The notes below the pieces were generated by a model. It was not told the origin of the DNA, searched no databases, and was given only the letters and a program-made list of their open reading frames with translations. The position numbers were made by a program, and so were the translations under genes. 64,000 nucleotides of DNA from Mycolicibacterium mageritense (GTDB taxonomy: Bacteria > Actinomycetota > Actinomycetes > Mycobacteriales > Mycobacteriaceae), in contig NZ_AP022567.1 of NCBI RefSeq assembly GCF_010727475.1, forward strand, positions 4,712,001 through 4,776,000, given 5' to 3'. Positions 15,047-23,090 of this stretch are shown one piece after another (position 1 is the stretch's first letter; every line of letters begins with the position of its first letter).

Positions 15047-16800
15047 CAGTACTTCCGCTCCATCGGCTCGTAGCGGGTCTGGACCACGGGCTTGTAGTCC
15101 AGCCGGATGTCGGCAAGCAGTCCGGGGCCTTCCTTGTACGCCATGGTGTGGCGCATGTAGTTGGTGTCGTCGCGGTTGGGGTAGTCCTCGCGAGCGTGCC
15201 CGCCGCGGGATTCCTTGCGGTTGAGCGCACCGACCACGGTCACCTCGGCCAGCTCCAGCAGGAAGCCCAGCTCGATGGCCTCGAGCAGGTCGCTGTTGTA
15301 GCGCTTGCCCTTGTCGTGCACGGTGATTCGCGAGTACCGCTCCTTGAGCGCGTGGATGTCGGTCAGCGCCTGCTTGAGGGTCTCCTCGGTGCGGAACACC
15401 GCGGCGTTGTTGTCCATCGACTGCTGCAGTGCGGTGCGGATGTCGGCGACGCGCTCGTTGCCGTGCTCGGAGAGGATGTCCCCGACCCAGCCCACCACCA
15501 TGTCGGCCGGGTTGTCCGGCAGGTCGACGAAGTTGTGGTTGTTGGCGTACTCGGCGGCGGCGATGCCCGCGCGGCGGCCGAACACGTTGATGTCCAGCAG
15601 CGAGTTGGTGCCGAGGCGGTTGGCGCCGTGCACCGACACACACGCGCATTCGCCGGCGGCGTACAGGCCCGGGATGACGTTGGTGTTGTCGCGCAGCACC
15701 TGGCCGTGCACCGTGGTGGGGATGCCGCCCATGACGTAGTGACACGTCGGATAGACGGGCACCAGTTCGGTGACGGGGTCGACGCCGAGGTAGGTGCGGG
15801 CGAACTCGGTGATGTCGGGCAGCTTGGCCTCGAGCACGTCCTCGCCGAGGTGGCGCACGTCGATGTAGACGTAGTCCTTGTTCGGCCCGGCGCCGCGGCC
15901 TTCGAGCACCTCCAGCACCATCGAGCGGGCCACGATGTCACGCGGCGCGAGGTCGACGATGGTCGGCGCGTAGCGCTCCATGAACCGTTCGCCTTCGCCG
16001 TTGAGCAACCGGCCACCCTCACCGCGCACGGCTTCGGAGATCAGGATGCCGAGGCCGGCCAGGCCCGTCGGGTGGAACTGGTGAAACTCCATGTCCTCCA
16101 AGGGAAGTCCCTTGCGGAAGATGATGCCGAGGCCGTCACCGGTCAGGGTGTGGGCGTTGGAGGTGGTCTTGTACATCCGGCCCGAGCCGCCCGTGGCGAA
16201 CACGATGGCCTTGGCGTGGAAGACGTGGATGTCACCGGTGGCCAGCTCGTAGGCGATGACGCCCGTGGCCACCGGGCCGGCCGGGGTTTCGGTCAGTGCG
16301 ATGTCGAGTGCGTAGAACTCGTTGAAGAACTCCACATCGTGCTTGACGCAGTTTTGGTACAGCGTCTGCAAGATCATGTGACCCGTGCGGTCGGCGGCGT
16401 AGCAGGCCCGGCGGACGGGCGCCTTGCCGTGATCGCGGGTGTGTCCGCCGAAGCGGCGCTGGTCGATGCGGCCCTCGGGCGTCCGGTTGAACGGCATGCC
16501 CATCTTCTCCAGGTCGAGCACCGCGTCGATGGCCTCTTTGGCCATGATCTCGACGGCGTCCTGGTCGGCCAGGTAGTCGCCACCCTTGACGGTGTCGAAC
16601 GTGTGCCACTCCCAGTTGTCTTCCTCGACGTTGGCCAGGGCGGCGCACATGCCGCCCTGGGCCGCGCCGGTGTGCGACCGGGTCGGGTAGAGCTTGGTCA
16701 GCACCGCGGTGCGGGCGCGGGGTGCCGACTCGACCGCCGCGCGCATGCCTGCGCCGCCGGCGCCGACGATGACGACGTCGTAACGGTGTTCTTGGAGCAT
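15046..16800 (-). CDS. sdhA: Succinate dehydrogenase flavoprotein subunit
   Basis: A 584-residue catalytic subunit that oxidises succinate to fumarate. The FAD-binding Rossmann start is VVIVGAGGAGMRAAVE. The histidine for covalent FAD lies in TRSHTGAAQGGM. Substrate-site motifs are MEFHQFHPTGL and RYAPTIVDLAPRDIV, and the C-terminal cap carries SRGGHAREDYPNRDD. The length is normal. It starts four bases after the sdhD stop and overlaps sdhB by one base, so the four genes form one tight operon. It corresponds to Rv3318. Confidence 0.96.
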   Translation of the reverse strand: MLQEHRYDVVIVGAGGAGMRAAVESAPRARTAVLTKLYPTRSHTGAAQGGMCAALANVEEDNWEWHTFDTVKGGDYLADQDAVEIMAKEAIDAVLDLEKMGMPFNRTPEGRIDQRRFGGHTRDHGKAPVRRACYAADRTGHMILQTLYQNCVKHDVEFFNEFYALDIALTETPAGPVATGVIAYELATGDIHVFHAKAIVFATGGSGRMYKTTSNAHTLTGDGLGIIFRKGLPLEDMEFHQFHPTGLAGLGILISEAVRGEGGRLLNGEGERFMERYAPTIVDLAPRDIVARSMVLEVLEGRGAGPNKDYVYIDVRHLGEDVLEAKLPDITEFARTYLGVDPVTELVPVYPTCHYVMGGIPTTVHGQVLRDNTNVIPGLYAAGECACVSVHGANRLGTNSLLDINVFGRRAGIAAAEYANNHNFVDLPDNPADMVVGWVGDILSEHGNERVADIRTALQQSMDNNAAVFRTEETLKQALTDIHALKERYSRITVHDKGKRYNSDLLEAIELGFLLELAEVTVVGALNRKESRGGHAREDYPNRDDTNYMRHTMAYKEGPGLLADIRLDYKPVVQTRYEPMERKY

Positions 16801-16803
16801 CGC

Positions 16804-17277
16804 TTAACCCCCGATGTTCGCGTCGAAGGTGACCAGGACGTAGGTGCCCAGGACCAAGGTGAATCCCGTCGCGAGCAGCAACAGCGAGTTCAGGTAGAAC
16901 TTGGTCACGTTCTTGCGGGCGTAGTCACCGATGATGGTGCGCATGCCGTTGGCGCCGTGCAGGTTGGCCAGCCACAGCAGGGCCATGTCCCAGATCTGCC
17001 AGAACGGCGAGGCCCAGCGCTGCGCAACGTAGTTGAAGTCGATGCGGTACACGCCGTCCTGCCACATCAGCATGATGAACAGGTGGCCCAGCGCCAGGAA
17101 GACCAGCGCGACACCGGAGAACCGCATGAACAGCCAGGCGTACTTCTCGAAGTACGGGATGCCCCGCGGGCGGCGCGGTGCGCGCGGATGGTCGAGTGCG
17201 GCGGGCCGGTCGTGCTCACGTTCCAGTACCGGCGCCTGACGTCCGAGGCGGGATTCGCCCGCTGCAGGCGCGCTCAC
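16804..17277 (-). CDS. sdhD: Succinate dehydrogenase membrane anchor subunit D
   Basis: A 157-residue membrane anchor. An N-terminal cytosolic stretch of about 50 residues rich in Arg and Pro is followed by three membrane helices: FSGVALVFLALGHLFIMLMW, a second from IWDMALLWLANLHG, and YLNSLLLLATGFTLVLGTYV. The His residues in LALGHLF and LANLHG are candidate haem/quinone-site ligands. The start is a GTG at 17277 overlapping the sdhC stop as GTGA; the longer in-frame reading upstream is the sdhC shadow. Confidence 0.93.
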   Translation of the reverse strand: MSAPAAGESRLGRQAPVLEREHDRPAALDHPRAPRRPRGIPYFEKYAWLFMRFSGVALVFLALGHLFIMLMWQDGVYRIDFNYVAQRWASPFWQIWDMALLWLANLHGANGMRTIIGDYARKNVTKFYLNSLLLLATGFTLVLGTYVLVTFDANIGG

Positions 17278-17690
17278 AGGAACCGCTCCGCCATGTGCAT
17301 ACCGAGTACTCCAAACGCGGCGATGAAGACCAACAGGAAGATGCCGACGGCCACGGCCAGCATCTGCTTCTGGTAGCGCGGGCCGTGCTGCCAGAAGTCG
17401 ATGAGGATCACGCGGATGCCGTTGAGGGCGTGGAAGAGCACCGCGGCGACCAGACCGATCTCCATCAACCCGACGATGGGGGTCTTGTAGGTCTCGATGA
17501 CCTCGTTGTAGGCCTGCGGGCTCACCCGCACCAGCGCGGTGTCGAGCACGTGTACGAACAGGAAAAAGAAAATCGTGGCACCGGTAATTCGGTGCAGCAC
17601 CCAGGACCACATTCCGGGATCACCGCGATACAGGGTGCGCCGTCGTGTTTTCCTGGGTTGCGGAGCCGGTACCTCCGTCTGAGTACTCAT
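17274..17690 (-). CDS. sdhC: Succinate dehydrogenase cytochrome b subunit C
   Basis: A 138-residue cytochrome b556-type subunit with three membrane helices. The family signature HRITGATIFFFLFVHVLDTA contains the probable haem histidine. Next come GLMEIGLVAAVLFHALNGIR and a third helix near LAVAVGIFLLVFIAAFG. The ATG at 17690 has a strong Shine-Dalgarno (GGAGGGACCG) directly before it and is preferred over the longer reading. It is the first gene of the operon. An IdeR-like iron box lies 131 bp upstream. Confidence 0.95.
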   Translation of the reverse strand: MSTQTEVPAPQPRKTRRRTLYRGDPGMWSWVLHRITGATIFFFLFVHVLDTALVRVSPQAYNEVIETYKTPIVGLMEIGLVAAVLFHALNGIRVILIDFWQHGPRYQKQMLAVAVGIFLLVFIAAFGVLGMHMAERFL

Positions 17691-17820
17691 CGGTCCCTCC
17701 AACGCCATCGGTGGACGTTTGGGACCGGTCTGTCGATTAGCCCCAAACCTCGGGGCGACTCTAAACCCATTTGTAACTGTGAACGAACTACGGTGGCGCC
17801 GTAAGAGGCTCCAACCAGCA

Positions 17821-17839
17821 TAAAGTTAGGCTTACCTAT
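17821..17839. promoter_or_regulatory. Probable IdeR iron box between sdhC and cdd
   Basis: TAAAGTTAGGCTTACCTAT matches the 19-bp mycobacterial IdeR consensus TTAGGTTAGGCTAACCTAA at 15 of 19 positions by hand alignment. It lies between the divergent sdhC and cdd starts. The succinate dehydrogenase carries three iron-sulfur clusters and probably haem, so iron control of the operon is plausible. Confidence 0.6.
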
Positions 17840-17904
17840 CTCCCCGGTGGGCCGGTGAGGCGGAGGTTTCGGAATGCATTCAGTGCTTGTTCGGCGGTGG
17901 GCTC

Positions 17905-18303
17905 GTGTCGCCGGAAATTGACTGGAAACTGTTGCGCGCGAAAGCAATTGAAGCCTCCAGTCGCGCGTATGCACCGTATTCGGGTTTTCCGGTCGGCGCA
18001 GCCGCGTTGGTTGACGATGACCGAATTATTGCCGGTTGCAATGTGGAGAATGTCTCATATGGCCTAGGTCTCTGTGCCGAGTGTGCTGTGGTCTGTGCCC
18101 TGCATTCGGGCGGGGGCGGTCGGCTGGTTGCGCTGGCGTGTGTGGGCCCCGACGGAGGCCCGCTGATGCCGTGTGGCCGGTGTCGGCAACTGTTGCTCGA
18201 ACACGGTGGGCCGGAGTTGCTCATCGACCATCCCGCCGGCCCGCGCCCCTTGCGTGAACTGTTGCCGGACGCATTCGGTCCGGACGACCTGACTCGTCGG
18301 TAA
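17905..18303 (+). CDS. cdd: Cytidine deaminase
   Basis: A 132-residue zinc enzyme that converts cytidine/deoxycytidine to uridine/deoxyuridine in pyrimidine salvage. Visible are the substrate loop PYSGFPVGAAAL, NVENVSYGLGLCAECAVV (zinc Cys plus catalytic Glu) and MPCGRCRQ (two zinc Cys). The GTG at 17905 is chosen because the protein then starts like other mycobacterial Cdd proteins (SPEIDWKLLR); a TTG six codons upstream is possible. It is divergent from sdhC and convergent with the MFS gene three bases away. deoA and add are nearby on the same strand. Confidence 0.94.
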   Translation: MSPEIDWKLLRAKAIEASSRAYAPYSGFPVGAAALVDDDRIIAGCNVENVSYGLGLCAECAVVCALHSGGGGRLVALACVGPDGGPLMPCGRCRQLLLEHGGPELLIDHPAGPRPLRELLPDAFGPDDLTRR

Positions 18304-18305
18304 GT

Positions 18306-19697
18306 TCAAGCCGTCCAACGGTTCCCGCGACCGAATATCGGCAGCGACACCAACGCGGCGCCCGTGCCGGCGACGACCGCGGCGACGGTGAAGGCGAGCG
18401 CGAACCCACTGTTACCGACCAGTAGCGCCGCGGCGAGCTGGCCACCGACCGCGCCGCCCACGGTCCGGGCCACTGTGTTGGCGCCGTTGGCGCTGCCGCT
18501 CTGTGCGGGCGGGCACGCGGTGCTGACCATGCGCGGCAGCGCCGCCATGGCGAATCCCCAACCGACGCTTGCGATCGCGTAGCCCAACACGACCTGCCAC
18601 AGCCCGCTGTGCGTGAGCGCGAGGGCGATCGTGCCCGCAGCGGCGAACGCCAGTCCCGTCAGCAGCGGCCCCCGGCGCCCGGTCTTGCGCTCGAGCCACG
18701 GCGTCGCCCAGCTCGCAGGCACGGTCAGCAGGGTGCCTGGCAGTAGCACGAGTGCCGCGCCCGTGACCGACAGCCCGAAACCGGGCCCGTCCGACGCGGG
18801 CAGTTCGGCCAACTTGGGCACCAGCACATAGACCGCGAACTGATTGATGCCCAAGGCCAAGGCGCCCAGATGGGCCGCGGCCAGGGCGGGTTCGGTCATC
18901 AGGGCGGGGTCGACGATCGGATGGTCGACCCGGTACTCGACGGCGGCGAAGGCGGCCAGGCCCACGGCCGCGGCGACGAAGAGGCCGACGACCGGTGCCG
19001 ACGTCCATCCCCAGACCGGGCCTTGCGTGATCGCGACGAGCACGGCGATCAATCCGGCGGCCATCAGTGTCGTCCCGCAGGCGTCGAGTCCGCCGGGGTG
19101 ACGCTCGGTGCTCTCCGGAACCCAGCGTGCCGCCATCGCGAGTGCGGCCGCGACCGCTACGGCGCCGATGCCGAACAGCCAGCGCCACGAGCCGTGATCG
19201 GTGACGAGCCCGCCGATCAGCAGGCCCACGCCCGCTGTCCCGGTGATCAGGCCGGACGTCACCGCGAGCCCGGCATGGATGCGATCGGCGGGCATGGCGT
19301 GCCGGACGATCGAGAACGAGAGGGGCAGCAGGCTGAGGCTGACACCCTGCACGGCGCGGCACGCGATGAGGACGCCCACGGTGGGTGCGGCCATCGCCGC
19401 GAGGGTGCCGAGCAGGTAGAGCGACAGCGTCCACAGCAGCACCTGTCGGGTGCCGAAGCGGTCACCGAGCCTGCCGATCAGCGGCGTGGTCACGGCGCTC
19501 GCGAGCAGCATCGCCGACAGCACGGCCCACGACGCCGCCGCGGTGGTGGTGTGCAGATCGCGCTGCAGCACGCCGATCGTGGGCACCAGCATGGTCTGCA
19601 TGAGCCCGTACGAGAAAACCACGGCCGATACCGCGGCGAGCACCGGCCGGTATCCCGTATCGGCTGATGAGGCATGCTGGCTGGCGATGGCGCCCAT
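18306..19697 (-). CDS. MFS drug-efflux type transporter (DHA2-like, 14 segments)
   Basis: A 463-residue inner-membrane exporter. Typical motifs are LIGRLGDRFGTRQVLLWTL (loop 2-3 motif A), ACRAVQGVSLSLLPLSFSIV and TSGLITGTAGVGLLIGGLVTD (motif C of antiporters, GxxxGPxxGG-like). The pattern of hydrophobic segments fits 12 to 14 helices. The ATG at 19697 is chosen over a very long upstream reading that is antisense to the TetR gene. It is divergent from a TetR regulator with two perfect operators between, the standard drug-responsive efflux arrangement. Confidence 0.87.
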   Translation of the reverse strand: MGAIASQHASSADTGYRPVLAAVSAVVFSYGLMQTMLVPTIGVLQRDLHTTTAAASWAVLSAMLLASAVTTPLIGRLGDRFGTRQVLLWTLSLYLLGTLAAMAAPTVGVLIACRAVQGVSLSLLPLSFSIVRHAMPADRIHAGLAVTSGLITGTAGVGLLIGGLVTDHGSWRWLFGIGAVAVAAALAMAARWVPESTERHPGGLDACGTTLMAAGLIAVLVAITQGPVWGWTSAPVVGLFVAAAVGLAAFAAVEYRVDHPIVDPALMTEPALAAAHLGALALGINQFAVYVLVPKLAELPASDGPGFGLSVTGAALVLLPGTLLTVPASWATPWLERKTGRRGPLLTGLAFAAAGTIALALTHSGLWQVVLGYAIASVGWGFAMAALPRMVSTACPPAQSGSANGANTVARTVGGAVGGQLAAALLVGNSGFALAFTVAAVVAGTGAALVSLPIFGRGNRWTA

Positions 19698-19723
19698 GAC
19701 GCTCCCTTCGGATCCTCGGCCGC

Positions 19724-19740
19724 TGCGAACACCGTTCGCA
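19724..19740. promoter_or_regulatory. TetR operator 1
   Basis: TGCGAACACCGTTCGCA: 7-base arms TGCGAAC/GTTCGCA around ACC. It is the exact reverse complement of operator 2, with centres 36 bp apart, in the gap between the MFS and TetR genes. Confidence 0.85.
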
Positions 19741-19759
19741 GCCATCGCGGGCAGCCTAC

Positions 19760-19776
19760 TGCGAACGGTGTTCGCA
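19760..19776. promoter_or_regulatory. TetR operator 2
   Basis: TGCGAACGGTGTTCGCA, the reverse complement of operator 1. Its last base is the A of the TetR ATG, so binding here would block the regulator's own expression. Confidence 0.85.
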
Positions 19777-20336
19777 TGGGGTTCTTCGTGACCGGGCGGC
19801 CCGCGCTGAGTCGGGCGTCGATCACCACGGTCGCGCGCCGGATCGCCGACGACGAGGGCTTGGACGAGTTGTCGGTGCGCCGCGTCGCTCGCGAGCTCGG
19901 TACGGGAGCCGCGTCGCTGTATCGGCACATCACCGACCGCCGCCAACTGCTGACGTTGCTCGCCGAGGATCTGGCGGCCGGCTATCCCTTGGTCGAACCG
20001 GGTGGCGACCCCATCGATCGGCTGGTGGCGCAGTGGCTCGCGATGCACGACTATCTGGTCGCCCACCCGTGGGGAGCACCGCTCATCGCCGGCGGCGAGC
20101 ACACGGTCTCGGCGGCGCAGCCCGTGGTCGACCGGTGCATGGCCCTCTTCGCGGACGTGGGCCTCGACGAGGCGGTTTCGCGGCGTGCCTACCGGGCGCT
20201 GTGGCGGTTGCTGATCGGCCATCTGCTGAGCAGGCACCCGTTCGGCCACCTGCAGGGCGCCCCGCCCGAGGGCGACGACTTCGAATGGGCCATGCGGGCG
20301 CTGCTGGCCGGGCTCGGCACGGAAGCCGCACAGTAG
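19776..20336 (+). CDS. TetR-family repressor of the adjacent MFS exporter
   Basis: A 186-residue regulator. The helix-turn-helix is at about residues 10-60 (ITTVARRIADDEGLDELSVRRVARELGTGAASLYRHI). The C-terminal domain is of the TetR_C type seen in tetracycline-like regulators (LLIGHLLSRHPFGHL). The ATG at 19776 abuts a perfect operator; earlier in-frame starts cross both operators and are rejected. It controls the divergent exporter and itself. The deoA reading begins in the same frame right after its TAG stop. Confidence 0.88.
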   Translation: MGFFVTGRPALSRASITTVARRIADDEGLDELSVRRVARELGTGAASLYRHITDRRQLLTLLAEDLAAGYPLVEPGGDPIDRLVAQWLAMHDYLVAHPWGAPLIAGGEHTVSAAQPVVDRCMALFADVGLDEAVSRRAYRALWRLLIGHLLSRHPFGHLQGAPPEGDDFEWAMRALLAGLGTEAAQ

Positions 20337-20387
20337 GATTCGGGCATCGACGCGCCAACCATAATCCGGACCAAACGTGACGGCGGT

Positions 20388-21626
20388 GTGCTGTCCGACG
20401 CCGCCATCGACTGGGTCATCGACGCCTACACCCGCGGCGCGGTGGCAGACGAGCAGATGTCGGCACTGCTCATGGCGATTTTCCTGCGAGGTATGACGCC
20501 TGCCGAGATCGCCCGCTGGACCGCGGCGATGGTCGACTCGGGGGAGCGGTTCGACTTCACCGATCTTCGCCGGGCCGGCAAGCCGCTCGCACTGGTCGAC
20601 AAACACTCCACCGGAGGCGTCGGCGACAAGATCACCATCCCGCTCGTTCCCGTCGTGCTCGCGTGCGGCGGTGCGGTGCCGCAGGCCGCAGGTCGCGGCC
20701 TCGGACACACCGGCGGAACACTCGACAAGCTCGAAGCGATCCCCGGATTCACCGCGGAACTGTCCAAAGAGCGCATCCGGCAACAACTTTCCGAGGTCGG
20801 TGCCGCAATCTTCGCGGCCGGTGACCTGGCGCCTGCCGATCGCAAGATCTATGCGCTGCGCGACGTCACGGCCACCACCGAATCCCTGCCGCTCATCGCG
20901 AGTTCGGTGATGAGCAAGAAGCTCGCCGAAGGTGCGCGAGCATTGGTCCTCGACGTCAAGGTGGGCCGCGGCGCGTTCCTCAAGGCCGAGGCCGAGTCAC
21001 GCGAACTCGCCCGCACCATGGTCGAACTCGGCAACGCCTACGGCGTGCCGACGCGCGCGCTGCTCACGGACATGAACCGCCCGCTGGGCCGCACCGTCGG
21101 CAATGCCGTCGAGGTGCAGGAGTCGCTCGACGTGCTCGCGGGTGGCGGACCGTCCGACGTGGTCGAGCTGACGCTCGCGCTCGCGGCCGAGATGCTCGAC
21201 GCCGCAGGCATCGACGGTGTCGATCCGGCCGACACCCTGCGCGACGGCTCGGCGATGGACAGCTTCCGCGCGTTGGTCGCGGCGCAGGGCGGCGACCTGA
21301 ACCGGCCACTGCCGCTCGGTGCGGCGACCGAGACGGTCACCGCGTCGCGCGACGGGATGATGGGCGACATCGACGCCATGGGCGTGGCGCTGGCGGCCTG
21401 GCGACTGGGCGCGGGCCGCGCGCAACCCGGCGAGCCCGTGCAGTCGGGCGCGGGCGTGCGGATCCATCGCAGGCCGGGCGAGCCCGTGACGGCGGGAGAG
21501 GCGGTGTTCACGCTCTACACCGACACTCCGGATCGGCTGCCCGGCGCACTCGCCGAACTCGACGGTGCGTGGTCCGTGGGCGAGAACGCGCCGTCCACCG
21601 GCCCGCTGATCATCGACCGGCTGTAG
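20388..21626 (+). CDS. deoA: Thymidine phosphorylase
   Basis: At least 412 residues. It cleaves thymidine/deoxyuridine with phosphate to base and deoxyribose-1-phosphate. Family signatures are VDKHSTGGVGDKITIPLVPVV (pyrimidine/thymidine phosphorylase signature), GRGLGHTGGTLDKLE, ASSVMSKKLAEG and LDVKVGRGAF. The first ordinary start is the GTG at 20388. However, family-conserved sequence (IDAPTIIRTKRDGG) lies in frame before it, back to 20346, with no ATG, GTG, TTG or CTG between the TetR TAG and 20388. An AUC or AUA start near 20346 with AGGA upstream is therefore possible. It belongs with cdd, add, upp and deoD in nucleoside salvage. Confidence 0.93.
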   Translation: MLSDAAIDWVIDAYTRGAVADEQMSALLMAIFLRGMTPAEIARWTAAMVDSGERFDFTDLRRAGKPLALVDKHSTGGVGDKITIPLVPVVLACGGAVPQAAGRGLGHTGGTLDKLEAIPGFTAELSKERIRQQLSEVGAAIFAAGDLAPADRKIYALRDVTATTESLPLIASSVMSKKLAEGARALVLDVKVGRGAFLKAEAESRELARTMVELGNAYGVPTRALLTDMNRPLGRTVGNAVEVQESLDVLAGGGPSDVVELTLALAAEMLDAAGIDGVDPADTLRDGSAMDSFRALVAAQGGDLNRPLPLGAATETVTASRDGMMGDIDAMGVALAAWRLGAGRAQPGEPVQSGAGVRIHRRPGEPVTAGEAVFTLYTDTPDRLPGALAELDGAWSVGENAPSTGPLIIDRL

Positions 21627-21652
21627 GGCCTGGGCGTGGCAGGCTCTGACGA

Positions 21653-22159
21653 ATGACGGTGGTGACGACGAACGGCCTCATCGATGGGATCCTCGCCCGC
21701 CACGAGGTTCCCGGGAACTACCGCAACCATGTCTACCGCGGGCTGAACTACCAGCTGAAACTGCTTGGCCTGGAAGAGGTTCCGAACGACATCGCACTGG
21801 CCTGGGCGCTGCACGACATCGGCTTGTTCACCGCCGGGTGGGACTACCTGGGGCCCTCGGTGCGCCTCGTCGACCAACTTGCGGGCGACTACGACATCGA
21901 TGATGTCGCCCGGGTGCGGCAGATGGTCGAGCTGCATCACAAGCTGCGGCCGTGCCGGGACACGTGGGTGGAGAGCTTCCGGGTTGCCGATCGCATCGAC
22001 GTTTCGGGCGGCCTGCTGAGCGGCGGTCTCGCCCGGTCGGCAGTCAAGGATGTCGTCGCCGCGCATCCGTACGCGGGTTTCCACGGCTTTCTCGTGCGCA
22101 CCGCGGCACGTTGGGCGGTGCGCCACCCGCTGCGGCCCATGCCGATGATGCGCTGGTGA
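21653..22159 (+). CDS. HD-domain protein
   Basis: A 168-residue protein with a plausible HD metal-dependent phosphohydrolase core: His in RNHVYRG, the HD pair in AWALHDIGLF, a following His pair in VELHHKL, and the distal Asp in RVADRIDVSGG. There is no membrane segment. It is 26 bp after deoA on the same strand and may be co-transcribed, which would fit a nucleotide- or nucleoside-phosphate role. That is only context. The substrate is unknown. Confidence 0.72.
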   Translation: MTVVTTNGLIDGILARHEVPGNYRNHVYRGLNYQLKLLGLEEVPNDIALAWALHDIGLFTAGWDYLGPSVRLVDQLAGDYDIDDVARVRQMVELHHKLRPCRDTWVESFRVADRIDVSGGLLSGGLARSAVKDVVAAHPYAGFHGFLVRTAARWAVRHPLRPMPMMRW

Positions 22160-22160
22160 T

Positions 22161-23021
22161 TCACCCCGAGGCGTAGAGCCGGGTGATGGCATCGATGAGA
22201 TCGTCGAGGCCGTCTGGCCGGTCGTCGTGGCGCCACACCAGCCGCACCGCGATGCGGGGGCCGTCCTTGATGGGCCGGTAGATGACCCCGGGGCGGGGAT
22301 GGTGATGTGCGGTGGCCTCGGCCGTGGTGCCGACGCCACGGCCGGCCGCGATGGCGTCGAGCCAACTGTCGATGTTGGTGGACTCGATGAACTTGGGCTG
22401 ATGCTCGGCGCCCTCCCACAACCGGCTGGTGGTGGTACCGACCCGCGGATCGATGATCACGGTGCGATCGGCGATCTCGGCCATGCTCAGGGTGCGTCGC
22501 CGTGACCACTGCGGGTCGTCGGCCGCGAATGCGGCCAGCCGCCGCTCCAGACCGACGACGATCGAGTCGAAGCGCTTGTCGTCGCCCGGGCGGCGCACGA
22601 TCGCGACATCGCACAGCCCCTCGGACAGGCCCGCGGTCGGCGAGTCGTGCCGGACCAGGTCCAGTTCGATCGCGTCGTGGCGTGCCGCCCAGTCTCGTTG
22701 CAGGCGTGCGGTGTGCCGTCCCAGGGCCGCCCACGCGTACCCCAGCCGCAGCACCGCGTGGCGCGACGTCAGGAACTCGGTGAACTTCTCGGCCTCCGAA
22801 AGCACGCGCCTGGCATGCGGAAGCACCTGTTGCCCGGTGCGGGTCAGCTCGCAGCCGCGCGGCACCCGGCGCAAAAGCCGGTTACCCACGGCCTTCTCCA
22901 GCCCCGCGATGGTGCGCGAGACCGCGGCCTGTGAGACGTACAGCTGCGCGGCGGCATCGGTGAACGATCCGGCGTCCGCGGCGGTGACGAAGAACCGTAG
23001 TTCGCGAAGGCTCCAGTCCAT
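22161..23021 (-). CDS. LysR-family regulator
   Basis: A 286-residue LysR regulator. The N-terminal helix-turn-helix is LRELRFFVTAADAGSFTDAAAQLYVSQAAVSRTIAGLEKAVG. A periplasmic-binding-protein-like effector domain follows (SEGLCDVAIVRRPGDDKRF). The start is the ATG at 23021; eleven upstream codons in frame are less likely. It is divergent from an EamA exporter 69 bp away, which it probably controls, and converges with the HD gene. Confidence 0.9.
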   Translation of the reverse strand: MDWSLRELRFFVTAADAGSFTDAAAQLYVSQAAVSRTIAGLEKAVGNRLLRRVPRGCELTRTGQQVLPHARRVLSEAEKFTEFLTSRHAVLRLGYAWAALGRHTARLQRDWAARHDAIELDLVRHDSPTAGLSEGLCDVAIVRRPGDDKRFDSIVVGLERRLAAFAADDPQWSRRRTLSMAEIADRTVIIDPRVGTTTSRLWEGAEHQPKFIESTNIDSWLDAIAAGRGVGTTAEATAHHHPRPGVIYRPIKDGPRIAVRLVWRHDDRPDGLDDLIDAITRLYASG

Positions 23022-23090
23022 AACCAAAGCGTATGGCACGGACAAAACATGCATTAGGTTTATGGCGTTGCGTATCCCTACCGTGAGCGC

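Noticed and set aside
15148..17376. 742-codon open reading on the plus strand opposite sdhA/sdhD/sdhC
   Set aside because: It is antisense to three well-conserved genes, has GC-skewed composition with long Val/Gly/Ala/His runs and no recognisable domain; long antisense frames are common at this GC content.
19698..20786. N-terminal extension of the MFS gene to 826 residues
   Set aside because: The extension is antisense to TetR and deoA and crosses both operators; the true start at 19697 gives the normal family length.
23022..23090. LysR binding site between the LysR and EamA genes
   Set aside because: An operator is expected here, but I could not find a convincing T-N11-A inverted repeat by eye.
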